Of a stretch of DNA of 64,000 nucleotides, positions 36,671 to 60,990 are shown one piece after another (within the stretch, counting starts at the first letter, position 1; every line of letters begins with the position of its first letter). The notes under the pieces are model-generated. The model was not told the origin of the DNA, ran no database searches, and was given only the letters and a program-made list of their open reading frames with translations. Source of the DNA: Kryptolebias marmoratus (taxonomy: Eukaryota; Chordata; Actinopteri; Cyprinodontiformes; Rivulidae); the NCBI RefSeq assembly GCF_001649575.2, contig NC_051452.1, positions 9,004,405 to 9,068,404 on the forward strand, given 5' to 3'. A program made the translations under genes and the position numbers.

Positions 36671-38917
36671 AATACTGACATGGTGGAATCTGTTGTGCAT
36701 TTAGTTTGGATTAACCCTCACACTGACCCCCGAGGCAAAATCATTTCAGAACCTAGTAAAGACCGTAGAGCCAGGTTGGGCCACAGGACCGCACTGAGCT
36801 CACCTGCGGGCTGTTTGTGGCCCACGGACCGCCACAGAAATATACACTTTTATTACAAAAAGACCCTACAGTTAAACAAGAATGGACTTTATGTTTCCTG
36901 TTAAGACCAGAACACCTGGAAGACAAGAATCAGGGTTTAATTCATCTTTAATGTGGCGGAAAAACTCAACAAAGTTGCACAACTTTAGTGTCACAAACAC
37001 ACTGAACCGCCACGGAAACAACATGCGGGGTGAGTTTAAAAATTAAAAAAAACAAAAAAAAACAGAAGTTTTCTTTCCACAGCTGCACGTCTCGACTCGT
37101 TTCCCAACCGAACACGCAGCCGTTTAATACGTCAAAAAGGACTTTTAAAGTTGGATAAATTACTGCGCACATTCACGAAGCAACCGTTTAATTAAACAGA
37201 AAGACGTTTCGTTCCAATGTGAACAGAAACGCTGGCTTTCTGTTCGTTTCATTTCCGTACGGCAGACAAACATGATGGGCAATAAATACTGACAACTTAT
37301 TAGTTTAACCAAAACCAAACAGCACAGACAATGCTTTAATGTTCCAATAAATACATAAATAAGTGCTGATTTAAATAATTGATCTTTTCTTTTTTTATTT
37401 TCAGAACATTACGGCTGCTTGGTTGAAAATCAGCTTTGCAGCTGCGTGTGAATCGTTTGCGTTTGAAACTTTCTGAAGCTTTTCAAGGCTGCAAAATTAA
37501 AATTAAAGATATTTGCAGCTTCTATTAACCGTCAAGTCGACCTGTAACCGGAGGGCCAATGCTGAAGTTTGGACAGATTCAAAATTAGAACAACGTTTAA
37601 GCAAAGTCAGGCCTTGAAACATCAATTTAGCTTTTGAGTTTAGAGTTATTAGCAGTCGTAGTTTCAGGTTTTACGCGTCAAGGCATAATAGAAATGATCT
37701 GGTCTTTACCACGTTCTAAAATTATTCAAATCTAACCTCAGGTTGGCAAAAACAGACAACAGATTCAATAAATGAGAATTTATTGAACAATAAATGGAGT
37801 AAAAGAGGAAAAGATGTATGAAAAACAAAGTCCACCCTGTTGTTTCTGTAGAGCTTCAGACAGTCAGTTGCAAAACCAACCCAAACCATCAGCCTTCCTC
37901 TACCGTGCTTAACAGCTGGTACTGTTAAGCACCACCTGCTAAGTCCTGACAGGGTGGATTTCGTTTCTGCACACGTAGCTTTTCCATTTCGGCTGTTTTT
38001 GCACATTTGAAGGTTGGATTTGAATTTCAGGACCAGATCATTTGATATATAAAACCCTGAAATGACGAGACTATCCTTTCTTCTTCTTTCTTTTCTTATT
38101 TTCCCCAAAAATTCAAGTTTTTTTAGAGGCTTTATTTTCATTAAAGCCCAACCCTTTTGTTTGTCAAATTCCTTCCTTCCTCAGTTTTTCGTGTCAGAAC
38201 AGGCCGCTCCGCTGTCAAGAACTCATTCCATCACCGGCGAGACGAAACCAAAAACATAAAGTGCTCTAAAAGAAATGCCTTTAGCTCAGATCGGCAGGTT
38301 TTTCATGAGCGCTGAAGAACCGGTTCGGATGAACAGTGAAACCACAATATATTTCCTACATAAATAAGCTCAAAATTCATGTCTACTCAGTAGAAAAAAA
38401 AAAAAAAAATAGGGGAACAGTGCATGTACAATCCTGCTAAAATTAACTTCTGGCACGCCAATATATTCTACAAACAAAAGTACAAAAAAATTACGAAATA
38501 AATTGTCCTGTTTCAGCGCGCCAAAAGCTCGTTTCTTCAGTCTTCTGGAATGGTTTTTGTAGAAAGAGTGCAACAAGAACACGAGCGGTGGTCTGGCACG
38601 GCGGGCGGGTTTCTTTCGCCGTCTTCCCTCTTTGCTTCACGACCTCCAGGTGCCTGAAACTAGTCGCTACCTGACGGAAAAAAAAACCAAAAAAAAACAG
38701 AACAGGTCGGGTTTTTAGAGACACGGATCACGTCACAGTTTTAAACCCCCCCACCCGACGTGTCTGAGGGTTAATTAAAAGTAAATAAATAAATAAATAA
38801 CACGAATGCTCTGCGGCGTAGGAGAAAAGCGGAACCGGTGGCGGAAAGATCAACACAAAGAGCCGATTATATCCGTATCTAAAATTGTGAATTTCCCCCT
38901 AGACAACCTGGTTTAAC
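36670..38917. other. gk 3' UTR and downstream spacer
   Basis: Between the gk stop (minus strand, 38918) and the Tc1 remnant I see no coding exon. A-rich runs are at 38390-38410 and 38678-38697, and a TAAA repeat is near 38782-38801. The gk UTR end was not determined because several TTTATT (reverse AATAAA) candidates exist. Confidence 0.4.
37770..38040 (-). mobile_element. Second Tc1-like transposase fragment
   Basis: Minus-strand translation gives CLTVPAVKHGRGRLMVWVGF then A near 37870-37950, a degraded form of the Tc1-family KHGGG.VMVWG motif. Boundaries are approximate and no intact end was located. Confidence 0.5.
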
Positions 38918-51220
<12,303 letters not shown>

Positions 51221-51359
51221 GGGCAGACCACCGGAGCTTCGGCTCGCACCCGGGCAGAAAACCGATTAGAACCACCGGTGACTGACGGCGCGGTCAGTGG
51301 TCAGCCCCCTCAGCCCAAAGACGCTGGTCAGTCGCGCACTTCAGACGCAACGTTCGGTC

Positions 51360-51400
51360 CTGGCGCTTAGTGATGACGCAACTGTTTGCGAGCCTCCCCA
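51360..51400. promoter_or_regulatory. Probable gk promoter region
   Basis: The stretch before the gk start (51220) is GC-richer than its surroundings. It includes TGATGACGCAAC (CRE-like, about 51371) before the AT-rich tRNA flank begins near 51480. Transcription start is not determined. Confidence 0.35.
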
Positions 51401-51524
51401 AACATTTCCCGCAAATCTTTCACATCAGTAATACGTGTCTTTAATGCATATGGTCATCTCGGAAACACGTTGAAACGAAAAAAAAATTATTAATAATTAT
51501 TACTTAAAAAACAGAAAAGACTAG

Positions 51525-51596
51525 TTCCCATACCGGGAGTCGAACCCGGGCCGCCTGGGTGAAAACCAGGAATCCTAACCGCTAGACCATATGGGA
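51525..51596 (-). tRNA. tRNA-Glu (anticodon UUC)
   Basis: The minus strand folds as a complete 72-base tRNA. The acceptor stem begins TCCCATA and pairs with the 3' TATGGGA; the D arm contains TGGTCTAGCGGTTAGGA (A box); the anticodon stem-loop CCTGGTTTTCACCCAGG carries TTC; and the T arm GGGTTCGACTCCC is a perfect B box. There is no intron and no encoded CCA. Isolated, 305 bases upstream of the gk start and 470 bases upstream of the wbp4 start. All stems pair, so it looks functional. Confidence 0.97.
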
Positions 51597-51953
51597 GCCT
51601 GCTACATTCCGGCTCAGGTTTTCACCATATATATCTTAACAATATATATATATATATGCACATTGTTTGATATTTTCATTTTTAATGTTCGAGAAAAACA
51701 CTGAAATGGCCAGGGTTTCTCTAGGTCAGTGGTCGAACCTTAGAGCACGTTAAGCAATAGGGGTAAAAAAAAGTTTTACTGCCTCTTTGCAACCTACAAT
51801 CTATGTATTTCTTTTCTCTAATGGCTTAAATACGTCGACCGCAAAATAAATTAAACTATCTTATCAAAATAAATCGGAAACACTTTAAACGTTAATTAAA
51901 ATCATCCATATTATTTTCTATTAATTTTACATTTATGCCTTGGCGACTATCAA

Positions 51954-51961
51954 TGACGTCA
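51954..51961. promoter_or_regulatory. Perfect CRE in the wbp4 promoter
   Basis: TGACGTCA, the full palindromic CREB/ATF site, lies 106 bases upstream of the wbp4 initiator. It is followed by CACGAATGG and a GCGGGAACCGG stretch. A role in wbp4 transcription is inferred from position. Confidence 0.5.
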
Positions 51962-52066
51962 TCACGAATGGACGGTGTTGTCGTTCTAGAAATGCGGGAA
52001 CCGGTTGTCTTTATATTTGAGTCGTTTTAAACCTTTTTGATCCATTTGCACCCCATAACTCTCAAA

Positions 52067-55000
52067 ATGTAAGTAACGAGACACATTTCGAGATTGTATT
52101 TATATGCGTTGTGACACAGAGGCAGTTAACTATTTAGCAGTAAGTCTCGTTAGCTGTCCAGGCTAAATGTAAAATGGTTTCATTCGTATTTTCTTCTTTT
52201 AAGATTATTATTATTGTATTTATCAGGGCTGACTACTGGAAGTCACAACCAAGGAAGTTCTGCCAGTACTGTAAGTGCTGGATTGCGGACAACAAGCCTG
52301 TGAGTACGACAAAAAAAAGCAATTTATTTACATAATGTCACAATGTTATATTAGCACATGATGTGCTAATATAGCCTGTATGTTTTGTTTTGCTTTTGCA
52401 GAGCGTCGAGTTTCATGAAAGAGGGAAGAATCACAAAGAAAATGTTGCTGCTAAAATTTCAGAGGTACAAATATTGATTTTACTTTAATCCACAGCTGTT
52501 AAAACAAATACCAAGCAGGTTTCTCTGTGTTTTCTTTAATTAATCCACATAATTAAAAGCACTCTTTTTGGTTACTTGGATTGAGTTAACATATTATTGT
52601 ATAACAAGTGTTAAGGCTATGTTCATTATGGTCTCTATGGTAACCACGCCTGTATCTCTCACTCCCTGGCTTCCAAGTTAATCAGACAGAAACGGAGTGG
52701 AAATTATGCCTAAAGCAAACCGTTGAGCGACTGAAGACACTTCCGTATTTGAAGAGAACATTTGGAGCTAAAATTGTAATGGAAGTGTATGGAAGCTTGG
52801 CTGTGCACTCTGCATTCAGGAGGGATTTCAGAGAAAACCACAAGTCCTACAGCTTCTGAAAGAATGGAAGAAGTCAGGGCGAAAATGCCTACATTTTGAT
52901 CTATAATTACTAAATATGGGAGTAAGAAAAGTTAATTTGCAAAGGTTTTGATTTTTTTTTTTAGGCATCATGAACTGTCAGTTGACCATTCCATGAAAAA
53001 AAACCCTCCAAAGATCATAAAACTTAAATCGCAACTGTGTTTCAACTGTAAAAGATATCAAAATGCCAGTTCAGTTGTGTAAAGTCCAACTTTTTGTGAC
53101 CTTTATAAACTTTGACTGATGTTTCTGCTGTTAAGCATGTTTGAGCTGTAAGCCTATGGTTTGAAATTTTGTTTATGTTGTAGAGCTACCATTCCTGATC
53201 GAGCCGTACATTTTGATGTATAATTTGCATGTTTTTTTTTCAAAGCTGACAAAAAAGACAAAATATTTCAATAGAATAGTATTAGGGGGACTTCAATGCT
53301 TAATAATGTTTACTTTCAAACCTGTCGCATACTTTCACATTAGTCCTATGAATGTATCGTCTGTTTACTGATCAGAATTTTGGATAATTTAAAGATCATA
53401 CGTGCAGGAATTTTAATAACAGTGTCACAGCAGGACACTAATCATCATATGAGCCCATTTGCAGACCCCAGCTGAGAAAAATGTGCCTCTTTTGGCATCG
53501 TTTTGAGAACTGGCAGTCAGAGATAAGCTCCAGACGCTACCGTGATGACCCTAAACCTCTCCTTCTATTGGCTCCTGATCGCTGCCACTCATCTCACTTT
53601 ATCTTTCTCTCTGCAGATTAAGAAGAAGAGCATTGAAAATAAGAAGCAGGAGGATCGCATGTCAAAACAGTTCGCAGCGATGGAGGAGGCAGCGCTGAAG
53701 GCATATGAGGAGGATCTGAAGAGGATGGAAAGGGAATCGCAAGGTACATTTAAATGAAATGAAAGGAGGGGGCTTTTTGCTCTGAATGCATGCAAATAAA
53801 GCAATTATTTTGTGTGTGTTAGGATTAAGCTCTCCACCCAGAGCAACCCCACAGCCACAACGAAAACCTCAAGTGATAAATCAGCCGAAAAAACAGCACA
53901 AAAAAGCAAAGAAAGCAATCAAGAAGTCCAGAGAGCCGGCAGCAACAGAGGTTTGGGTGGAAGGCCTGACAGATGACGGACACACATATTATTACAACTC
54001 TGTAACAGGAGGTGAGTATCTGAATAGCTCTGAGAATTTCATTAACGCGGCATTCATTCTGAATATTTTTTATCTGTGTTTATCAGAGTCTCAGTGGGAA
54101 AAACCTGCAGATTTGCAGGGGGAAAGTTCAGCCTCTGCACAGTTTGAACAGCCTGCGGTAAAACATTCTTTACCTGTCGTGCATTTTTAGTTTTCAGACA
54201 GATCTGAAGCTTTTATTGTGCTTCTTTATTTGCGCTAATGTTACTATTTTTCTGTAGAGTTCTTCAGGTTCTGCTTGGATGGAAGCGGTCAGTCCTGATG
54301 GTTACACGTATTACTACAACACAGAAACTGGAGGTGCCAGATGTTTCTATGATTAAGCTTGAATTGATCTGACCTGCTGTGGTGTTTGTGGAGATAATGG
54401 CCTATAACCGTGTTTGTTTTTCCTCACCTCTCAGAGTCCATTTGGGAGAAACCAGCAGATTTTCCTTCTAATGAGGCGTCTGGATCCATCAAAGAGGAGG
54501 AGAGCCAGGAGGAACCCGTAGCTCCTGAGCCAGAGCCGTTGTCTGGAGGAGAGGAGAGCTCCAACGGTGCATCCAAGGAGGCAGAAGTACCTGAACAAGC
54601 TGACCAAATGCCCAAAATCCCAAAAATCAACTTCAGGGTGAGACCTGGCACTGAATAAAGAGTCCCTAAAAATAAAACTGTCAAAACTTGTTAGGTAATC
54701 TTGTTTTTGTTTTCAGAAAAGAAAAGCAGAACCTGAGCCTTTGGAAAACCAAGAAGAAGATAAAGGGAATGACGCTCCAAAGGAGGAACAGAAAGAGACG
54801 AAAACAGAGGAGGAAGTTCAAAGCACAGTGGCTGAACCTGAGAAGACGGAAGTGAAGGTGACACCAGTGGAGACTCGAGCAAAAAGGCCAAAAGCTGCCA
54901 ACCCGTACGGAGTGTGGGAAAAAATCCAACAAGAGGAGGATCCATAGTGAGTATCAACCATCAGGTGAACAGATTAACATGCAGGCACCGACAGGAAGTA

Positions 55001-55222
55001 ACTGTTGTTCTCCTCCACAGCGCAAATGTGGACTTAGAGCTGCCTCAGGTGGACGAGGACTCGGCGAGCGCTCCGGACAACCTGCCGCCAGAACCGAAAC
55101 CTAAATTCAAGGAGCGAGTCATCACCTCGCTCGGGGAGGAGAGTGGACCTGCTTCGTTTAGGAAAAACAAGACTCAGAATGGAAAATCCAGGAGCCTCCG
55201 ACAGAGAGACAATGACGACTGA
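52067..55222 (+). CDS. wbp4: WW domain-binding protein 4 (FBP21)
   Basis: A spliceosomal protein (A and B complexes) that binds proline-rich splicing factors. Ten coding exons: 52067-52068, 52227-52299, 52402-52464, 53617-53743, 53823-54011, 54087-54157, 54258-54333, 54435-54637, 54717-54946, 55021-55222, totalling 411 residues. Residues 1-36 form the matrin-type U1-like zinc finger (C13, C16, H30, H36) in DYWKSQPRKFCQYCKCWI. A Lys/Glu-rich helix follows. WW1 spans about 133-158 (WVEGLTDDGHTYYYN...W155..P158) and WW2 about 182-207 (WMEAVSPDGYTYYYN...W204..P207). After an acidic region comes NPYGVWEKIQ and the C-terminal FKERVITSL, typical of FBP21. Only AT of the start codon is in exon 1; the G comes from exon 2. 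Slightly longer than the human 376 residues. The 1.15-kb intron 52465-53616 shows nothing recognisable. Confidence 0.97.
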
Positions 55223-55778
55223 TCGTCCCAGAAGAAAACAAAACGTCCTGAAAGCTGCAGCTTCTGCAAAAAAAAAAAAAAAAATCTTTCTAGGAACGTT
55301 TTGATGCATCATCATGATCTTTTTAGCAAGATTTTTATTTTTCTCATACTCCTTTTTATTTTTAAGACAATCTGGCCTAAACGGGTGATAACGATTTCTG
55401 TCATAACGTGACGTTATCTCAGCATTTTATTTCTGCCGAGGCTCCTGTCTAACTTCACAGATAAATTCAAATATTTCTGAACTCTTCTTTTGTTTAGGTT
55501 GTATGAAAGTAGCAGGGGCGTCTTTGTCCAAACAGTTTGACGACATTTATTGGAAGTTATTAAAGATGTGAACACGACGAACGACGGCCGCCCTGATAGT
55601 GATGTTATTTTGGGGGAGTTGAGGCGTGAGAGATGAAAGTGGTTTTAGGCCAACTGGCGCACACATGCAGGGTGTGACATAAACCAGTGCGTGGACGGGG
55701 CTGATAGGTGGTTTTACCACACCCTGACCCTGGCAAAGAATCACAAGTCACTTAAAAAACAAACAAACCCACCACTAT

Positions 55779-56594
55779 GACAACCCCAGATCCAAAAAAA
55801 TAGGACATTGTGTAAAATGTAAATTAAAAAAACAGAATGCAATGATTTGCAGATTACATAAACACATATTATAATCACAATCGAAGAACATGTCGAGAAA
55901 GTTGGGAGAGGTCCATGTTTCCCTCTGTGGAGCATCTCTTCTTCTACCATCAGTCTGGAAACATCTGGACCTGAGGAGCTGCTGGAGGTTTTAGAGGGAA
56001 TGTCGTCCCATTCTGCTCAAATGGAGGATTACAGCTAAGTCGTCTTTCATGATGCATCAAATGTTTTCATTTTGAGGGGAGAGATATTTCCAGATATTGT
56101 CTATCTATACCATAGTAGCTAATGCACCCCCATAGCATCAGAGAGGCAGGCCGGATGGTTTGGACCCATCTGACCTCAGAACAGTTCTCTTTGTTCCAGA
56201 GAAGACGGCAGCGTTTCTGGATGGTGTTCACATCTGGCTGCTTCTTCGCCTGATAGAGCTTTAAGCAGCATTTGTGGAGTTTTGTTTTTTTTTGCAGACT
56301 GGTGAGCCTCACACATTTTTAACTTTTCTATTTATACTCTGTTGCCAGTTAACCTAATTTGTTGCAGAACGCTGCCCCCAGCTGTTTCTTATTTTTACAC
56401 CCATTTGTTGTTCTGTCTTCTTTTTTTTAATTTTAAAATTCAAAGTTATTTTTTGTTTCCCCTTTAAACATTTGATATGTTAACCATGTTCCACTGCAAA
56501 TAAAATATGGCCTCATGAGATTTATAAATCATTGCGTTCTGTTTTTAATTAACATTTTACACAACATCCCAACTTTTCCAGAACTGGTTTTGTA
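55779..56594 (-). mobile_element. Tc1/mariner remnant between wbp4 and mtrf1
   Basis: The left end TGACAACCCCAGATCCAAAA (55779) and right end CCAACTTTTCCAGAACTGGT then TTTGTA (to 56594) are the diverged terminal repeats of the common fish Tc1 element. Subterminal AGAATGCAATGATTTGCAGA (about 55835) and AAATCATTGCGTTCTGTTTT (about 56526) also pair. Minus-strand translation gives [20 protein letters not shown] and PASLMLWGCIS (56235-56110). It is internally deleted and belongs to the same family as the copy at 47745. Confidence 0.82.
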
Positions 56595-56699
56595 CATTTT
56601 AATGCAGCAAATCTTCTTTACAGTCATTTAAAATGCTTTTTTTTTTCAATTTGCTGTAGAAGCAACTGGTCTAAATTAGTATCAGAAAATATATCTATT

Positions 56700-57110
56700 T
56701 TTTAAATAAAGTAAAAAAAAAAAATGTATTTGTCTGTATTGTCCCCACCCACCCAACAGAACCACCTTTAGTAGCAACAGAAAGTCTTCTCTGGTTTGTC
56801 TCCATGATCTTGACACATCTAGCCTCTGGATTTTTCAACCCATTCTTCTCGTCAGAACTGGTCCAGTTCCAGAGTTCTGGTCCAGCTCCAGAGGTCTGCC
56901 TCAGCGGCGTGTTTAGGGTCACGGTCCTACTGGAAGGTGAACCTCCGCTCAAAGTGTCAAATCTCTGGACAAATCCTTAAGAATTTCTCTATATTTTGAA
57001 CAATCCATCTGTCCTTCAACTCTGACCAGTTTCCCAGACCCTGCAGATGATGCTGCCACCCCTGTGCTTCACTGTGGAGCTGCTATTCTCAGCCTGATGA
57101 TGTGCACTAT
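56700..57110. mobile_element. Tc1-like fragment, second type
   Basis: Contains CCATGATCTTGACACATCTA, AACCCATTCTTCTCGTCAGA and GATGATGCTGCCACCCCTGT then GCTTCACTGTGG, landmarks of fish Tc1-type copies read in the antisense direction. No intact ends or open frame. Boundaries are approximate. Confidence 0.5.
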
Positions 57111-57326
57111 GGGTATTAATCTAGAATTATCATTAATCAAGTTGACCCAAAGTAAAAGTTAAGTTTTATTACAAAAATAAAGGCTTATATTAAGTTATAT
57201 CCACTGTTTGCAATTTGACATTTGCATAAACATAAATTGCACCTTTAGGATCAAATATGTTCCTGATATGAAGCCACATTGAGTTGTTTTCTATCAGTTT
57301 GTACGTTCACAGAGCAGTGATAGGTG

Positions 57327-60300
57327 TCAGCCTGAAGGCTCTCCCGTCTCTGATGGAGTAAGACCGACGCTGCTCTCCACCACCTGGAGCAGAGCCTCCC
57401 GCTCCGAGTGTTCGAGTAAATCCAGGACCAGATCCTCGAGAGCCTCGCCACCCCTCATGAACTCCTGGGCACAGAGCACAACATGAACCAGGTTCAAGAA
57501 AGGAATTCATCTTTGAGAAGCACAGTTCAACAAATGCTTTGAAAAAAAAACAAAACATTAAACTATTTAAAAAAAAAGAGAGGTGCTGATTTCCCTCTCT
57601 GCAGTGCCTAATATCTTATAGGGAATTAAGGAATTAAACAAAGTCGACAAGACTAAATGTGAAATTTGCACCAAAAAGATTGTTGCAAGTTGTTTTGTTT
57701 TAGCATAAAAATGCACCAATCGAACAAACGACTTCTTCATACGTGTCTAACCTTAATGTCTCTTGTGACGTATCCAATGCGGTGGTCGGAGACACGATCC
57801 TGGCTGAAGTTGTAGGTCCGGATCCTCTCTGACTGATGGCGTGTGCCCACCTGTGTTCAGAAACCTCAGAGTGAGCCCCGGGTTGAAAAGAAACCATCTA
57901 ACCGCCGCACGCTGGTTCCCTCACCTGCTGCTTTCGTGCCGTGTGCCTCTGCTCGGTCTCTTTACCCATCATGCTCTGGTAGAGCCTGGCCCTCAGCACC
58001 TGCATGGCGGTGTCTCTGTTTTGCAGCTGCGAGCGGCTCTCCTGGCACTCGGCTGTTGTTCCTGTCGAGGACAAATAATCGTAAAAATAAAGAAAAATGG
58101 ACAACAGCGAGATAACAAAATGCAAGGAAGCCCGGAGAAAACCCTTCTGGTTGTACCAGTGGGAAGGTGAACGATTCGCACTGCGCTGTCCGTCGTGTTG
58201 ACGCTTTGGCCGCCAGCACCTCGAGATCTGAACGTGTCGATCCGCAGATCTTTTGGGTCGATGTGGACGTCCAGCTGCGGACAGAAACTGTCCTATTTAG
58301 CATTGAACACAGACAGATGAAGGAAAATCAGGCGATGAAGAAGCATCGGCACCTCCACCGGCTGCGGGAGGATGATGACGGTCATGGTTCCTGTGTGGAT
58401 GCACTGCCTCCTGGAGGAGAGGCCCACCTCCGGGATCCTCTGCACCCGGTGAGTTCCTCCTTCATGCTTCAGGTGCCTGTACACATTCTCCCCGGCTATC
58501 CTGACGGCCGCGTGGTGCAGCCCACCTGAGAGAGACAGCGAGCATCAGCGCACATGCGACTCGTGCATCTACTAACGTGGCGCTCTCTTTGGATCGTACC
58601 ATATTCTGCGGGAGTGTAGTTTAAAACGTCAAAGTCCCAGTTCTTGTAGTAGGCAAAGCCCTGGTACATGTCAAACATTTCTTTGGTGAACTGCTGGCAG
58701 ATGTCACCTAAAACAGAGCGTCACAAACGTGTTTACAAGCAACTAAAAGAAGATTCAAACAAATATCTTGTCTGTCAAATCCTTCATCTCTTGAGAATCA
58801 AGAAGTTACCGATTTAAATACCTTGAATTGTGAGAAACATGTTGCAACATTTTCCTTCAAAATTATATTCTATTTATTTATATTACTCCTATAATATAAT
58901 GTAATAAGATCTCACATTCAATTAAAATTTGGATTTCTGCTAAAGTTTTATTTCTAAGGTTTTAAGGCTGCCACAAGAGACAAGGACCAACTTGTATTTA
59001 ATTTTTTTTCCCAAAATATGATCATGTATTTCTTGTCTGAAGTAACTGAAAGGCCTTAAGTCTTGGCAGCTGTGGCAAATCTGTTCTCTGGTAAACGTGT
59101 TTTCCTCCACAGCAGGGATTAAACTGAATTTATAGAGAAATAGACGGATAACTACATGCACTTTTAGCAAATGTATCATCACACCTAAAAGATAAAAAGG
59201 GTCCAAGGAAAATAAAAAGACAACAAATGATGATTCATTAACAGATGCTAGATCCTGTAAAATACTCTTTCCTGAAGAATGAAAACAGAATAAAAAAAAT
59301 GTTATCCTCAAAGAACACAAAAGTTTTGAAAGGGGAGACATTACTGTACATGAATAAAATCTTACTAAAGGAAGTTAAGATGCTTATTTTAAGGAAACAA
59401 CTTTGTGATTTATCAAAATAATCTTAATATTTGTAAAAAAAAAACCCAGATGTAATTCTGGTAATTTAGATTGCTCTGTTAACTTCACACCTACATCTGT
59501 GGCATCACTAGAACATTAACAAGTTCATCTTTCATTAACAGAAGAACTTAAAGATGTTGATAACTAAGATATGTCAGAATTATATACCCTACGTGGAGAA
59601 AAGAATGGCTTGTGGGGAACTTTTATAGCATCACAAATGTAAATATATCCGCCTGTTCTTTTTCTTACCTCCTGTTGTACGTCCTGACACAACCTCCAAC
59701 ACCACATCGCTCGGGTCAAGAGGGTCAGCGGGGACCAGAGCTTTGATCAGCTGCAGAGAAGCGCAATATTAACATGAAACCATTAATGAGAAATCTCCAC
59801 GGGCATGGCCAAAAGACTCACATCTTTGCTTAAGGCCAGAATCTTGTTGGATATTTGTGCTTCCTCCTCTCTTAGCAGCAAGGTCAGATTTTTGTCTTCA
59901 TCTCTGGAGCCAGCCGAACCTGCAGAACATGGTGTTTGCATTCAAATATAGAGTTAATGCACAGTTAATGGGGATACTGTTTGCTCAAGGGCAACCTGAC
60001 TAGTTCAAGGCATCTCTATGCTAATCACAGCTACTTTACATCTTTATGATGCCCTAGATTTAAAAACCTCTACTCACTTTGCAGCAATGAAGTGACTTCT
60101 TCCAGGTCTTTTCTGGCTTGGTCAATATTCCCACACACATTTGCCAAAGGCAGGAGCTCTGTGTGTTTCTTCACCAGTGATTTTCTGTCTGATTCAGACA
60201 GAAATCCATGCTGTAACTGCTTACTGACAGATTCATACTCATCCATGAGCTGCTGAAGATACTTCTGAACGGATTTATTGTTGTATAAATCCCCTAAATC

Positions 60301-60480
60301 CCCTTGACAGTGGCGTTTTGGTACCACTATACCACAAAGCTTAACTTTTTCGGTTAATTTATCATATTTCATACTAGTGCTGCGACTCATAAGCGTCCTC
60401 CATCCTTGTTTTCCTCCACAAGTGCGTGACACCACACGGATACAAACAGGACACAGTCGGAAACTGCGACTGATTAACAT
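57327..60480 (-). CDS. mtrf1: Mitochondrial peptide chain release factor 1 (mtRF1)
   Basis: A class I mitochondrial release factor. Nine exons on the minus strand: 60480-60078, 59919-59822, 59750-59669, 58707-58600, 58525-58353, 58274-58157, 58061-57925, 57850-57752, 57464-57327, giving 451 residues. The N-terminus is Arg-rich with few acidic residues, like a mitochondrial presequence. The codon-reading loop reads [17 protein letters not shown] at residues 262-278; this extended form separates MTRF1 from MTRF1L, which has the shorter PxT-type loop. The peptidyl-tRNA hydrolysis motif GGQ is at residues 309-311 in [30 protein letters not shown] near the C-terminus is the family signature. Mammalian mtRF1 acts at non-standard AGA/AGG stops. 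It shares a 510-base divergent promoter with ccdc122. A TTTATT at about 57164 may be its reverse poly(A) signal. Intron 58708-59668 shows nothing recognisable. Confidence 0.95.
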
Positions 60481-60990
60481 TTCAATAAATTTAAGCGACT
60501 GTATTTCAAGTAATCCTCACTCTGGAGTTTCAGAAATTAGCATTTGCTACGACTGCTAGCGTAAACCGGATGCAGTTTCAGCGTACAGAAGAAAGGAACT
60601 CTGGGAATTGTAGTGGCTTTTTTTTGGGCTTCGCTCTGTCAGAGTTGTCATAAATTTAAAAAAAATTAAAAGTCAAAAACATCCATTAACGAAAATTTCA
60701 TGAAAAATTTAAGCAAGTGACGTTAAAATAATACTCTAGGGATTAAAAAAATAGCGTTTGCTACTTTAGCTAGCACAAACGGGATGTAGAAAGGAATTCT
60801 GGGTACTGTAGTTTCACCCAGTTCTAATTCAGAAGTTGAACGTCAACGGTGTATACAATGACGTACACGTCATGACGTATATTCCAGAATATACGTCATT
60901 GAGTTTCATACGGTTGTATTTGCCAAGCTGGTAGCCAACGGTGTTAGCACAGACGTCTGTGTCTAAAAGTTAGCCAGCATTGCTAACAAT
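60481..60990. promoter_or_regulatory. Divergent promoter of mtrf1 and ccdc122
   Basis: 510 bases separate the two start codons. Two related modules carry ZNF143-like motifs on the minus strand: GGAACTCTGGGAATTGTAGT (60596-60615) and GGAATTCTGGGTACTGTAGT (60793-60812). A cluster of CRE half-sites follows at 60859-60899. ZNF143 sites are typical of divergent housekeeping promoters, which fits this layout. Start sites are not determined. Confidence 0.7.
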
